Shown piece by piece: positions 43,642 to 52,338 of a stretch of 64,000 nucleotides of DNA. Position 1 is the stretch's first letter. Each line of letters opens with the position of its first letter. The position numbers and the translations under genes were made by a program. The stretch spans positions 30,540 to 94,539 of the forward strand of contig DATAUV010000010.1 of the NCBI GenBank assembly GCA_036268075.1, given 5' to 3'. Under the pieces are notes generated by a model. That model was not told the origin of the DNA. It worked only from the letters and a program-made list of their open reading frames with translations, and did not search any database. Source of the stretch: DATARH01 sp036268075 (GTDB taxonomy: Bacteria; Pseudomonadota; Alphaproteobacteria; ATCC43930; CGMCC-115725).

Positions 43642-44876
43642 CAGCGCCTCCCGCTCGACGCGGATGGGGTGGCCGGCGGAATCGGCACGCTGCCCGACGA
43701 TCCGCCCGGCGCGGGCTGCGGGTGCACGTCGCCGAAAGCCGGCAGCGCGGGCAGCGGCAGATACGGCAGAACGCCGCTCTTGCCCTCCGCGGTCTTGTCG
43801 AGGATCACCTTGTTGCTGTTCCGCAAAATCTCTTCCATCGTCTCGATGTAGAGGCGCTGGGCCGTCACGTCCTCGGCCGCCTTATATGATTTGTAGACCT
43901 CGTCGAACCGCTGCGCGTCGCCGGTGGCGCGGGCCACGACCGACGCCTTGTACGCCTCGGCCTCCTGGCGCACCTGCACCGCGGCGCCACGCGCCTTCGG
44001 CAGGATGTCGTTGCGATAGGATTCGGCCTCGTTGCGCAACCGCGCGCGGTCGGCCAGCGCCCGCTGCACGTCGCGGAACGATTCGATCACCGGATCGGGC
44101 GGGTCGACCTTCTGCAACTGGACCAGCGTGATCTCGATCCCCGAGCCGTAGGTGTCGAGGATCGATTGCAGCAGATGCTCGGTCTCGGTTTCGATCTTGC
44201 CGCGGCCCTCGGCCAGCGCCGAGGCGATCGGCGTCTCGCCGACGACCTCGCGCATCGCGCTCTCGGCCGCGGACTTCACCGTGCCTTCGGGGCTGCGGAT
44301 GTTGAACAGATAGGATTTGGCGTCCTTGACCACCCACAGGACGGTAAAATTGATGTCGACGATATTCTCGTCGCCGGTCAGCATCAGCGCCTCTTCGGGC
44401 ACCTGGCGGGATGTGGCGCGGGTCGAGCCCTCGTTCGAGCGATAGCCGATCTCCATCCGGTTTTGCCGCGTGACGCTGGGCGTCTCGACGCTCTCGATCG
44501 GTGTCGGCAGATGATAGTTGAGGCCCGGCTGGGTCGTGCGGTTATAGGCGCCAAAGCGCATCACGACGCCGACCTCGTCGGGCAGCACGCGGTAGAACCC
44601 GCTCGCCAGCCACAGCACGACGACCGCGATCACCGCGATGACGATGCCGGCGCCGGCCCGGAACCCGCCGGGGAACATCCCGCGCAGCCGGTCCTGGCTG
44701 CGGCGGAGGATTTCTTCGATGTTGGGCGGGGTCGGACCGCGGCCGCGCGGCGAGCCGGGCCCGCCGCCGCCGTTATTGCCGTTTCCGCCTCCGCCACCGC
44801 CACCGCCCCACGGTCCGCGACCGCCGCCGCGCGGCCCGGTTCCCCAGGGCCCGCCGCCTTCGCTCATCCAGATCAT
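43641..44876 (-). CDS. hflK: FtsH-protease modulator HflK
   Basis: 411 residues. A Gly-rich cytoplasmic start (GPRGGGRGPWGGGGGGGGNG), one membrane helix near 70-90 (GIVIAVIAVVVLWLASGFYR), then the SPFH domain with PDEVGVVMRFGAYNRTTQPG and GYRSNEG, and a long helix ending TMEEILRNSNKVILDKTAEG. First gene of hflK-hflC-DUF2065; degP follows. It forms the HflKC-FtsH complex of membrane protein quality control. An ATG three codons in is an alternative start. Confidence 0.95.
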   Translation of the reverse strand: MIWMSEGGGPWGTGPRGGGRGPWGGGGGGGGNGNNGGGGPGSPRGRGPTPPNIEEILRRSQDRLRGMFPGGFRAGAGIVIAVIAVVVLWLASGFYRVLPDEVGVVMRFGAYNRTTQPGLNYHLPTPIESVETPSVTRQNRMEIGYRSNEGSTRATSRQVPEEALMLTGDENIVDINFTVLWVVKDAKSYLFNIRSPEGTVKSAAESAMREVVGETPIASALAEGRGKIETETEHLLQSILDTYGSGIEITLVQLQKVDPPDPVIESFRDVQRALADRARLRNEAESYRNDILPKARGAAVQVRQEAEAYKASVVARATGDAQRFDEVYKSYKAAEDVTAQRLYIETMEEILRNSNKVILDKTAEGKSGVLPYLPLPALPAFGDVHPQPAPGGSSGSVPIPPATPSASSGRR

Positions 44877-45020
44877 CGAGGTTCAACTCTTCCGAGGGTC
44901 CGGTCCGCAGGATCGCAGCGGATAGAGGGCGCGGCTGCCGGCGTTGTCAAGCAAGTGTTGTCAAGCCGCTACGCCGGGCCTAAATGCCGTCAGGACGACA
45001 GAATAGGGGCACAGACGCGC

Positions 45021-46160
45021 ATGGCCGAAGTCACCGAACGCGAGGTTCTAGCCGCGCTGGGACAGATCCGCGACCCCGACAGGGGCGGCGACATCGTCTC
45101 GCTCGGCATGATCACCGGCATCGTGATCCGCAACGGCAATGTCGGCTTTGCGATCGAGGTCGAGCCCGCCCGCGCGCCGCGCCTCGAGCCCCTGCGCAAG
45201 GCCGCCGAGACCGCCGTGGAGATATTGCCGGGCGTCCTCTCCGTCACCGCCGTGCTGACCGCCGAGGCCAACGCGCCACCGCGCCCGCACTCGGCGCCGC
45301 AGCCGGCCGGACATCCGCCGCATGCGCACCCGGCCCCGGCCCCGCGCGGCGGGCTCGTCCCCGGCTGCAAGGCCATCGTCGCCGTCGCGTCGGGCAAGGG
45401 CGGGGTCGGCAAGTCCACCGTCGCCGCCAACCTCGCCCTCGCGCTCCACGCCAACGGGCTCAGGGTCGGCGTGCTCGACGCCGACATCTATGGGCCTTCG
45501 ATGCCGCGGATGCTCGGCATCTCCGGCCGCCCGACCGCCTCCGCCGATGGCAAGATATTGAAGCCGATGGAGAATTACGGGCTCAAGGTCATGTCGATCG
45601 GGTTTCTCGTGCCCGAGGACACCGCGATGATCTGGCGCGGCCCCATGGTAATGAGCGCCTTGCAGCAGATGCTGCGCGACGTCGAATGGGGCGACCTGGA
45701 CATCATGGTCGTCGACATGCCGCCTGGCACCGGCGACGCACAGCTTACGATGGCGCAGCAGGTCGCGCTCGCCGGCGCGGTCATCGTCTCGACCCCGCAG
45801 GACATCGCCCTCATCGACGCGCGCCGCGGCCTGACGATGTTCAACAAGGTCAACGTGCCGGTGCTCGGCATCATCGAGAACATGAGCTACTTCCTGTGCC
45901 CGCATTGCGGCGAGCGCACCGAGATTTTCTCGCACGGCGGCGCGCGGCAGGAGGCGGCGCGGCTGGACACCGATTTCCTCGGCGAGGTCCCGCTCGACCT
46001 CTCGATCCGCGAGACCTCCGACGAGGGCCGCCCGATCGTCGTCTCCCAGCCCGACAGCCCCTACGCCCTCCTCTTCCGGGAAATCGCCGAGCGGCTGTGG
46101 CGGAAGGTATCCGGCACCGACGCCCCGCTCAGGGCGCCGCCGCGCATCATCGTTGAATAG
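45021..46160 (+). CDS. mrp: iron-sulfur cluster carrier ATPase Mrp/ApbC
   Basis: 379 residues. An N-terminal MIP18/DUF59 domain (REVLAALGQIRDPDRGGDIV) is joined by a Pro/His-rich linker to a P-loop ATPase: VASGKGGVGKSTVAANLALA (deviant Walker A), DADIYGPSMPRMLG, VVDMPPGTGDAQLTMAQQ and the cluster-binding CPHCGERTEIF. It receives and delivers Fe-S clusters. Divergent from hflK, with 144 bp between starts. Confidence 0.95.
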   Translation: MAEVTEREVLAALGQIRDPDRGGDIVSLGMITGIVIRNGNVGFAIEVEPARAPRLEPLRKAAETAVEILPGVLSVTAVLTAEANAPPRPHSAPQPAGHPPHAHPAPAPRGGLVPGCKAIVAVASGKGGVGKSTVAANLALALHANGLRVGVLDADIYGPSMPRMLGISGRPTASADGKILKPMENYGLKVMSIGFLVPEDTAMIWRGPMVMSALQQMLRDVEWGDLDIMVVDMPPGTGDAQLTMAQQVALAGAVIVSTPQDIALIDARRGLTMFNKVNVPVLGIIENMSYFLCPHCGERTEIFSHGGARQEAARLDTDFLGEVPLDLSIRETSDEGRPIVVSQPDSPYALLFREIAERLWRKVSGTDAPLRAPPRIIVE

Positions 46161-46181
46161 CCCAAACAAGCCCGCGCGGCG

Positions 46182-47573
46182 TCAGAACGTGACGATCGTG
46201 CGCAGCCCGGCGATCACCGCGTTCTTGATCCGGTTCGGCGGCGCCGCGGGATTGGCGATACCGCCGCCGGGGTTGACGACGTATTGCAAATCGGGTTGCA
46301 GCGTGCACCACCGCGCCACATTGAACTGATAGGTCAGCTCCAGCGCGGTTTCGGCCGAGCGGATCGGATAGACGCCGCCGCTCGCCACCGCCTGCTGCGC
46401 GTCGAGCGCCCGCGCGGCGCTGCCGATATGGGCATAGGCGACGCCAAAGCCGATCGTGTCGCTGTCGACGAAAAGCGCCTTATAGGAGACGCCTCCGTCG
46501 AGGTAGAAATCGACCAGGTTGCGGTCGCCCGGCGCCCCCATGACCCGGGCGAAAAAATTGAGCCCGTGATCCGAATCCTTGTTGTGGAACAGCGGCTGGT
46601 CGACGATCCCGTAGACGCTGGCATCGCCGTTATAGCGGCGCGGGATGCCGGTGCTCGCGGCGCTCGCCAACGACGCGCCGTTGCTGGCGAGGTTGAGGTC
46701 GGGAAAGCGCTCGGAATCGAACCACGCGCCAAACCGGTAGGTGGGGTTCGCCGGCGACTTGCCGGGGTTGTACTGTATCTCGGCGATCGCCAGCACGCCG
46801 TCATTGGTGTGAAACGCGGTGCCCGACAGATCGTAGGCTTGCGGGTTGGGTGCGCCGGGCGGGGCCCCGGTCGGGTTGCCGTTGTAGAGGCCGGCGAACA
46901 GGGTCAGCTCATCGCTCAAATCGACCCGGGCGCGCACTCCCGGCGCACCGAGCGGGTAGGTCGGGCCGCCCGCCGGAAGGTCGTCCGCCGGCAAGGTCGG
47001 CCAGCCAAAGGCGGCATTGACGAAGATCTGGGCCGTGCTGGAGATGATGAATTCCTGCCCGGCGCTCTGCTGGCCGATGCGGATGTGCAGCCGATCGCCG
47101 ATTTGTTGTTCGTACCACGCCTCATAGAGGCGGGTGGTGTGGGTCGCCTCGATGCCGCTGACCGTGTTCAAATTCCCGACTTCGTTGGCGGACAGCCCGC
47201 GGCCGTGAATCTGGTACGCGCGGATAAAGAAGTCTCCCGGCCAGTTGAAATACTTCCGCATGTCGAGCCCGAGATTGACATCGGTCAGCCCGTCATAGAG
47301 CGGCCCGCGGCCGATCCCGCCGGAAAGATTGTCGAAGACCTCGCCGGTCTCGCCGAGGTGAAGGCTGAAGCCGTATTTGGCGAGCCCGCCGCGCAGCCCG
47401 CCCATGTCGCCGAGCAACTGGTCCTGGTCCATGAGCCCGCCGCTGCCCCGCGGCTGATCCGGCGCCTGGGCGGCGGCCGGTGCCGCGATCGCCAGCAGAA
47501 AGACGGCCGCCAGCAGAAAGACGGCCGCCAGCACAAGCAGGGCGGGCGCCGTTCCCCGGAATGATCTCGGCAT
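46182..47573 (-). CDS. OprB-family carbohydrate-selective porin
   Basis: 463 residues. The signal peptide contains a duplicated stretch (LAAVFLLAAVFLLAIA) and ends near AAPAAAQA. The mature start LLGDMGGLRGGLAKYGFSLH and the alternating beta-strand pattern to the end (aromatic last residue in TIVTF) fit an outer-membrane porin of the OprB type. TYRFGAWFDSERFPD is typical. Convergent with mrp, with only 21 bp between. Substrate presumably sugars. Confidence 0.9.
   Translation of the reverse strand: MPRSFRGTAPALLVLAAVFLLAAVFLLAIAAPAAAQAPDQPRGSGGLMDQDQLLGDMGGLRGGLAKYGFSLHLGETGEVFDNLSGGIGRGPLYDGLTDVNLGLDMRKYFNWPGDFFIRAYQIHGRGLSANEVGNLNTVSGIEATHTTRLYEAWYEQQIGDRLHIRIGQQSAGQEFIISSTAQIFVNAAFGWPTLPADDLPAGGPTYPLGAPGVRARVDLSDELTLFAGLYNGNPTGAPPGAPNPQAYDLSGTAFHTNDGVLAIAEIQYNPGKSPANPTYRFGAWFDSERFPDLNLASNGASLASAASTGIPRRYNGDASVYGIVDQPLFHNKDSDHGLNFFARVMGAPGDRNLVDFYLDGGVSYKALFVDSDTIGFGVAYAHIGSAARALDAQQAVASGGVYPIRSAETALELTYQFNVARWCTLQPDLQYVVNPGGGIANPAAPPNRIKNAVIAGLRTIVTF
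47491..47526. repeat. perfect 18-bp tandem duplication in porin signal peptide
   Basis: GCCAGCAGAAAGACGGCC occurs twice in direct tandem. It adds six residues (LLAAVF) to the hydrophobic core of the signal peptide, with no frame change. Confidence 0.9.
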
Positions 47574-47676
47574 GGCCCCTGGCCCCCTTGCCGCGCGTAC
47601 TCGCGCAATAAACACGGCGACCTCGACGCTGTTCGATTTAAGGTGAACCCGGCTGGACCTCATCCAGCGCCATCGC

Positions 47677-47877
47677 CTATTCCCTGATCGCGGCCACGTC
47701 CTGCGCGAAGATCATCTCCTCCTGCCCGGCCAGCGCCGGGTCGCGCGGCGAGGAGAGGTAGCGGGCGAACACCCAGACGCCGTCGGCCGGGTTGTCGACG
47801 ATCTCGGCCTCGCCGCCGTCGACCAGCACGATCCGCGTGCCCGGCGCGAGGTCGCGGACGTTTATGGGCTCGGCCAT
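47677..47877 (-). CDS. small protein of Rieske oxygenase operon
   Basis: 66 residues: MAEPINVRDLAPGTRIVLVD, GGEAEIVDNPADGVWVFARY, then LSSPRDPALAGQEEMIFAQD. No cysteines, so not a ferredoxin. It looks like a compact beta-barrel accessory protein. It begins right after the oxygenase alpha-subunit stop (1-bp gap), so it is the last gene of that operon. Family unknown. Confidence 0.72.
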   Translation of the reverse strand: MAEPINVRDLAPGTRIVLVDGGEAEIVDNPADGVWVFARYLSSPRDPALAGQEEMIFAQDVAAIRE

Positions 47878-47878
47878 C

Positions 47879-49255
47879 CTACTCGGCCGCCGTGCGGTCA
47901 TTGCGCCGCCAGGTCGCGAGGTCGGCCCAGCTATCGGCGGCCATGAACTCGCTCCAGCGCCGGTACAAATTCCGCATCGGCTGCTCGCTCGACTGCACCT
48001 CGGTGATGTCGATGACGTCGCCGGGCACCTTGAGGCCCTGCCATTCGAAATCCTGCACCGCCGTGCCCATCCCTTGCTCGTAGCTGTACGGATGGCGCCG
48101 CGCGATCACGCCCTGGCTCGCCTTGTGGGCGTAGTTCCAGTTCTCCATGTCGTCCTGCTCGGTCATCCCGGCCGGGCCCGAATAGCGGATATAGTAGTCG
48201 CGCAGGAACTCCTTGACCTCGCTCGGCGCGTCGCGGTCGACAAAGAACCAGCGCCACACCTCGGTCTGGTTCGGCCCGCGCGGGTGCCACACGGCCATCG
48301 TGCGCGGCTGGCGCGACAGCAGCGCGGTGTTCGGAAACACCTCGCCCGGCGCGCCGACAAACCGCCCGTAATCGCCCCGCCGCCGCCGCTTCTCGGCCTC
48401 GCAATGGGCGAAATACTCCTGCACGATCGGGGCGTTCTGATAGGCCGGCGGCGTCGGCTCGCCCGGCGGCATCAGATAGAGGATCGTCTGGTGCCCGCGA
48501 TCCGGAATGCAGACGTGCAGCTTGCGCGAGATGTCGCGCTCGCCGAGGTCGCGCCGGCTCCGCCCCGACGGGCCGATCCCGGCGAGATCGACCGAGCGAT
48601 GGCTGATATTGTGATAGGTGTCGCCGCTGAAATTCTCCGCCGGAAATTTCCAGTTGCACGGCACCAGCCATTTCTGCACGCCGCCGAGCAGCTCCGCCTG
48701 CGCCTCCCGCCCGTCCCACCCGTCGAGCTGGAGGTCGAGGTAGCGGGTGAAATCGCCGAGATACTCCTGAAACGACGGCGCCGCCTTGTCCCAATTCGCC
48801 CAGATGCTGCCCTTGTAGTTGCAGAGCTGCGCCACCTCGACGAGGCCCCGTTTCTCCTTGTCGAGTTTGGCGTGATACGCCTCGCGGAAATACGGCACCC
48901 CGACGAGCCGCCCGTCCGTCCCGTAGCTCCAGCCGTGATAGGGGCAGGTGAAAACCGTGGTGCTGCCTTCGTCATAGCGGCACACCTTCATCCCGCGATG
49001 CCGGCACGAATTGAGGAACACATGGATCGCGCCGGTGCGGTCGCGGGTGAGGATTACCGACTCCTCGCCCATCGACGACACGAAATAATCGCCCGGCTTC
49101 GGGATCTGGCTCTCATGCCCGACATGCAGCCAGGCGCGCGCGAACACCCGCTCCTGCTCCTCGGCATAGATGTCCGCGTTGACGAAAATCTCGCGGCTGA
49201 TCTCGCCCGAGTCGAGATCGACGAGGCCGGGGTGGTAGCCCTTGGTTCCGTTCAT
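47879..49255 (-). CDS. aromatic-ring-hydroxylating dioxygenase, large (alpha) subunit (second system)
   Basis: 458 residues. Rieske domain: CRHRGMKVC and CPYHGWSYGTDGRLVGVP (C-x-H and C-x-x-H ligands, about 85-110). Catalytic domain: PAENFSGDTYHNISHRSVDL carries the bridging Asp and both iron His. Resembles alpha subunits of biphenyl/phenylpropionate-type oxygenases more than the copy at 3.4-4.7 kb. No reductase or ferredoxin gene is present. The start MNGTKGYHPGLVDLDSGEIS fits the family. Confidence 0.93.
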   Translation of the reverse strand: MNGTKGYHPGLVDLDSGEISREIFVNADIYAEEQERVFARAWLHVGHESQIPKPGDYFVSSMGEESVILTRDRTGAIHVFLNSCRHRGMKVCRYDEGSTTVFTCPYHGWSYGTDGRLVGVPYFREAYHAKLDKEKRGLVEVAQLCNYKGSIWANWDKAAPSFQEYLGDFTRYLDLQLDGWDGREAQAELLGGVQKWLVPCNWKFPAENFSGDTYHNISHRSVDLAGIGPSGRSRRDLGERDISRKLHVCIPDRGHQTILYLMPPGEPTPPAYQNAPIVQEYFAHCEAEKRRRRGDYGRFVGAPGEVFPNTALLSRQPRTMAVWHPRGPNQTEVWRWFFVDRDAPSEVKEFLRDYYIRYSGPAGMTEQDDMENWNYAHKASQGVIARRHPYSYEQGMGTAVQDFEWQGLKVPGDVIDITEVQSSEQPMRNLYRRWSEFMAADSWADLATWRRNDRTAAE

Positions 49256-49274
49256 GCGCGGCCTCCCGACCTAA

Positions 49275-49339
49275 AGGAGCGCGGGCGTCCCGCCCGCGAT
49301 TCTTTGTTCCTGGGGTGCGGGCGGGACGCCCGCGCTCCT
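49275..49339. repeat. inverted repeat between alpha and beta oxygenase genes
   Basis: 23-base arms (49275-49297 and 49317-49339), AGGAGCGCGGGCGTCCCGCC and its inverse, around a 19-base loop. It fills most of the 89-bp gap between the beta stop and the alpha start, and the message would fold here into a strong stem. Confidence 0.88.
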
Positions 49340-49344
49340 ATCCC

Positions 49345-49884
49345 TCAGATGAAGAACGTCAAATTCTTCGACAGCAACACATTCTGGTCCAGGATGATCT
49401 TGCGCCGCGCCACCATCCATCCCTCGCCCGCGCGCCGCAGCAAATCCTCGCGCTTGCCGACGAAGATGTCGGTCTCGGTCTCGACCCGGTTGCGATAGAT
49501 CAGGAACCGGCACTTGACCGACACCTCTTCCGGTGCCGCATACGACGGCTCGGCCCCGAGCACCTGCACGTTCGACACCATGTGCGACAGCCGGGACCGC
49601 GGCTCCTCGGCCCAATGGATCCCGGTCCGGATCTGCTTCACCCGACGCGCGAGCGTCTCCTTGCCCTCGTCGAACCAGTTGATGTCGCTCTTCTCGCGGG
49701 TGAACTCGCGCCCGTCCTCGCCGAATTTGACGTTGCGCCGCATCGGCATCCAATAGCGGATGTCGTCGGCGAGCAGCGCCAGCCATTCCTCATACCGCCG
49801 CTCGTCGAGCAACTCGGCCTCGGCATAAAGAAAATCCGCGATCTCCTGCGTCAGCAGCAGCCGCTCGACCCGGTCACTCATCAT
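49345..49884 (-). CDS. aromatic-ring-hydroxylating dioxygenase, small (beta) subunit (second system)
   Basis: 179 residues of the beta-subunit (NTF2-like) family: EIADFLYAEAELLDERRYEE, WLALLADDIRYWMPMRRNVK, SRLSHMVSNVQVLG, KIILDQNVLLSKNLTFFI. Start overlaps the last codons of the dehydrogenase gene upstream, so these are translationally coupled. ATG at 49884 or 49881. Confidence 0.92.
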   Translation of the reverse strand: MMSDRVERLLLTQEIADFLYAEAELLDERRYEEWLALLADDIRYWMPMRRNVKFGEDGREFTREKSDINWFDEGKETLARRVKQIRTGIHWAEEPRSRLSHMVSNVQVLGAEPSYAAPEEVSVKCRFLIYRNRVETETDIFVGKREDLLRRAGEGWMVARRKIILDQNVLLSKNLTFFI

Positions 49885-50758
49885 CCCGGCTCCGCACCCG
49901 CGCCCCGGCCATCGCCTCGAGGATGCGCACGACCACCGGAAACCCCTCCTGCCCCCAGCCCTGCGCCTGCGCCCGCTTGTACACATCCGACGCCGCCGCC
50001 CCCAGCGCCGCCGGCGCCCCGACCTCGCGGGCTAGCTCACAAGCGAGGTCGATATCCTTCGCGACGATATCCAGCGTCCCGCCGGACTCGAAATTCCCGC
50101 TCAGCACCCCGCGCGGCACATTGTCGAATGTCCTGCTTTGCCCGGCGCTTACCGGCACGATCTTCGCCAAGACATCGAGATTAACCCCCGCCTTAGCCGC
50201 GATCAGCATCCCCTCCAGCGAGGCAATGAAATTCGCATACCCCATATACTGCGTCGTGAGCTTAGCCACACACCCCGCCCCGCTCGACCCGACATGAAAT
50301 ACGTTCTTGCCGATCGCCTCGAACAGCCCCCTGTACTCAGCAAAGGCCGCCGCCTCTCCTCCCACCATCACCGTCATATTCGGCGGCCGCCCGCTGACCG
50401 GTGCATCGAAGAATGTGACGCCGCGTGCAGCACAAGCCTCCGCCACCTTCCGGATCGTGCCCGGCGAGTTGGTCGTCAGATCGACATAAACCCCACCCTC
50501 CCGCATCCCGGCGAGAATTCCGGTCCGCGGCGCGAACACGACCTCCTCGACCTGCTTCGGCCCCGGCAGCGAGGTGAACACCGCCTCCGCCTCGCGCGCC
50601 GCGGCAGACGCCCTGTCCACCGGCCGTGCGCCAAGCCCGACAAGTGCCGCCGTCGCCTCGGCCCGTGCATCGTACACAACCAGCTCATGCCCCGCCGCGA
50701 TCAGGCACGAAGCGATCGGCGTCCCCATCGTCCCGGTGCCGACGAAGCCTATGCGCAT
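49874..50758 (-). CDS. NAD(P)-dependent beta-hydroxyacid dehydrogenase (3-hydroxyisobutyrate dehydrogenase-like)
   Basis: 294 residues. Rossmann start MRIGFVGTGTMGTPIASCLI, substrate-binding TTNSPGTIRKVAEACAARGV and DAPVSGRPPNMTVMVGGE, and the catalytic Lys near GAGCVAKLTTQYMGYANF. It belongs to the GarR/MmsB/GLYR superfamily. It leads the second Rieske oxygenase operon, which suggests it oxidises a hydroxyacid from the same pathway, or (inference) prepares an oxygenase substrate. Confidence 0.92.
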   Translation of the reverse strand: MRIGFVGTGTMGTPIASCLIAAGHELVVYDARAEATAALVGLGARPVDRASAAAREAEAVFTSLPGPKQVEEVVFAPRTGILAGMREGGVYVDLTTNSPGTIRKVAEACAARGVTFFDAPVSGRPPNMTVMVGGEAAAFAEYRGLFEAIGKNVFHVGSSGAGCVAKLTTQYMGYANFIASLEGMLIAAKAGVNLDVLAKIVPVSAGQSRTFDNVPRGVLSGNFESGGTLDIVAKDIDLACELAREVGAPAALGAAASDVYKRAQAQGWGQEGFPVVVRILEAMAGARVRSRDDE

Positions 50759-50848
50759 GGGCGTGTCCCCGCAGGTGGCGAAGTAATCATCCCCTGAAGA
50801 GCGAGCGCCGGCAATATCCGAGGCGCTTCCGCCACGCTGCGCGCGGCG

Positions 50849-50976
50849 CCCTCACCCGCCCGTCGGGCACCCGCTCCCGCAAGGCGGGCGAGGGGATGCG
50901 GGCGAGACGCCCAGGTCCACTTTCCCCTCGCCCGCATTGCGGGAGAGGGTGGCGAACGAAGTGAGCCGGGTGAGGG
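50849..50976. repeat. dispersed palindromic element, copy 2
   Basis: Begins CCCTCACCC and ends GGGTGAGGG, with inner CTCGCCCGCATTGCGGGAGA segments. It covers most of the 240-bp gap between the dehydrogenase start and the thyX stop; the rest of that gap holds nothing else I can see. Confidence 0.82.
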
Positions 50977-50998
50977 CTGACGGCGGATTTGCGCGACG

Positions 50999-51940
50999 TC
51001 AGTGAGTGTTGCGCCCGAGCATCGCCATCAGTTCGCGCCATTCACGCGCCGAGAGCCCGCTCGACGCCTGATCCACTGCTTCGCCGCCGAGCATTCGCTT
51101 GATCACGGCGAGCCCCGTCGCCGAAACCAGCGCCGCGCCCATCCGATATTCGAGGAAGGCAGCATGCGTGAGCGGGACCCAGCGTTGGAGCGAATCCAGC
51201 ATTGGATCGGCGTAGGCGCGGATTTCGTACTGGGCGTGAGGGTCGGCGCGTAAGCTCAGGAAATGCATGAGATTGTGGAGGTTAGTCTTCCAGTACCACT
51301 GGGTGTAGAAATTGAGCGATAGGTTCATCCGGGCTAGTTCCCGCGCTAGTCCCGGCCAGGAAGGGTCGTGCGGGGTGCCGGTTTCGTCCTCGTTGAGCAT
51401 CTCCGCGTACCCCGCATAGGCGCGTTCTGAATCCTCGCGCAGCAGGTCGAGCACGCGCCTTGCCGCCTCCCCCTCCAGCACGTCGCCGCGGCCCTGGCGG
51501 TTGGTGCTGGCCTGGGCGGCGAGGTGTTCGGGGGCGGGGATGTAGAATTCGTTGTCGAGGATCGAATAGCGGGCCGAGTACTCGTTGACGTTGGCGGTGC
51601 GGTGCCTGATCCATTGCCGGGCGACAAAGATCGGCAGTTTGACGTGGTACTTGATCTCGCACATCTCGAAAGGCGTCGTGTGGCGGTGCCGCATCAGATA
51701 GTTGATGAGCCCCTTGTCCTCGCTGACCCGCCTGGTGCCGCGCCCATACGACACCCGCGCCGCCTGCACGATCGCGCCGTCGTCGCCCATATAGTCGATC
51801 ACGCGGACAAACCCGTGGTCGAGCACCGGCACCGCCTCGTAGAGGATTTCCTCGAGCGCCGGCACGGTCGCGCGCCGAGTTTGCCGGGTTTCGCCCCGAG
51901 CGGTTTCGATCTCGGCGCGCTGCTCGTCGGTCAGCGGCAT
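50999..51940 (-). CDS. thyX: FAD-dependent thymidylate synthase
   Basis: 313 residues. The ThyX signature RHRTANVNEYSARYS (RHRx7S) is at about 112-126, with FEMCEIKYHVKLPIFVARQW before it and LARMNLSLNFYTQWYWKTNL, NLMHFLSLR later. It methylates dUMP with methylene-THF and FAD/NADPH, replacing ThyA. Longer than the shortest ThyX proteins, with an N-terminal extension of about 40 residues. Divergent from ssrA. Confidence 0.95.
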   Translation of the reverse strand: MPLTDEQRAEIETARGETRQTRRATVPALEEILYEAVPVLDHGFVRVIDYMGDDGAIVQAARVSYGRGTRRVSEDKGLINYLMRHRHTTPFEMCEIKYHVKLPIFVARQWIRHRTANVNEYSARYSILDNEFYIPAPEHLAAQASTNRQGRGDVLEGEAARRVLDLLREDSERAYAGYAEMLNEDETGTPHDPSWPGLARELARMNLSLNFYTQWYWKTNLHNLMHFLSLRADPHAQYEIRAYADPMLDSLQRWVPLTHAAFLEYRMGAALVSATGLAVIKRMLGGEAVDQASSGLSAREWRELMAMLGRNTH

Positions 51941-51951
51941 GTGTCTCTCCG

Positions 51952-51980
51952 TTGCGTCCCCGCGATCGGCATCCTATATC
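51952..51980 (+). promoter_or_regulatory. candidate sigma-70-type promoter for ssrA
   Basis: TTGCGT and TATATC hexamers with a 17-base spacer; transcription would start near 51987, just ahead of the tmRNA acceptor piece. No ORF lies between. Confidence 0.5.
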
Positions 51981-51989
51981 TTCCCTGTC

Positions 51990-52310
51990 GGGCAACCGAC
52001 TATGGCGATACACGGCTTGTGGAATAAGCGTTGCGGACCCGGGGGCGGTACCCGGCGCCTCCACCAATTCCCCGACTCGGCTGTCCAGTATGTTGGGCCG
52101 GGTCGGGCATATGGGGGCGAAACAGGCTCGACGCGCGTGGTAAAGGCAAGATCCGTCGCCCGGTATGATCCCGCCGTTATCGGGTCACAACCTAGATGCG
52201 AACGATAACTTCGCTTCTGAGGCGCTCGCGGCCTAGCCCTTAACGGGGTAAAAGCTTTGAGTAACTCGCGGTTCGGGGGGCACCGGGCAACAGAAGCCCC
52301 CCACTCGCGT
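51990..52310 (+). ncRNA. ssrA: permuted two-piece tmRNA (ssrA)
   Basis: The order is acceptor piece first, then coding piece, as in alphaproteobacteria. The acceptor part ends with a T-arm (CCGGG, loop GGCGGTA, CCCGG) and CGCCTCC-A-CCA at 52066. The coding part begins GGGGGCG at 52113, which pairs fully with CGCCTCC (one G-T), then GAAACAGGCTCGACG. The tag frame starts with GCG at 52198 and reads ANDNFASEALAA then TAG at 52234-52236. The 46 bases between pieces are the excised spacer. The 5' boundary and 3' end are approximate. An open frame continuing across the acceptor piece on the minus strand is not a gene. Confidence 0.95.
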
Positions 52311-52338
52311 TAGCCGTCGTGACAATCGCCGGGGTCTC

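Noticed and set aside
51282..52067. Minus-strand open frame running from the tmRNA acceptor piece into thyX
   Set aside because: Overlaps ssrA and reads thyX out of frame; the translation is low-complexity Arg/Ala sequence.
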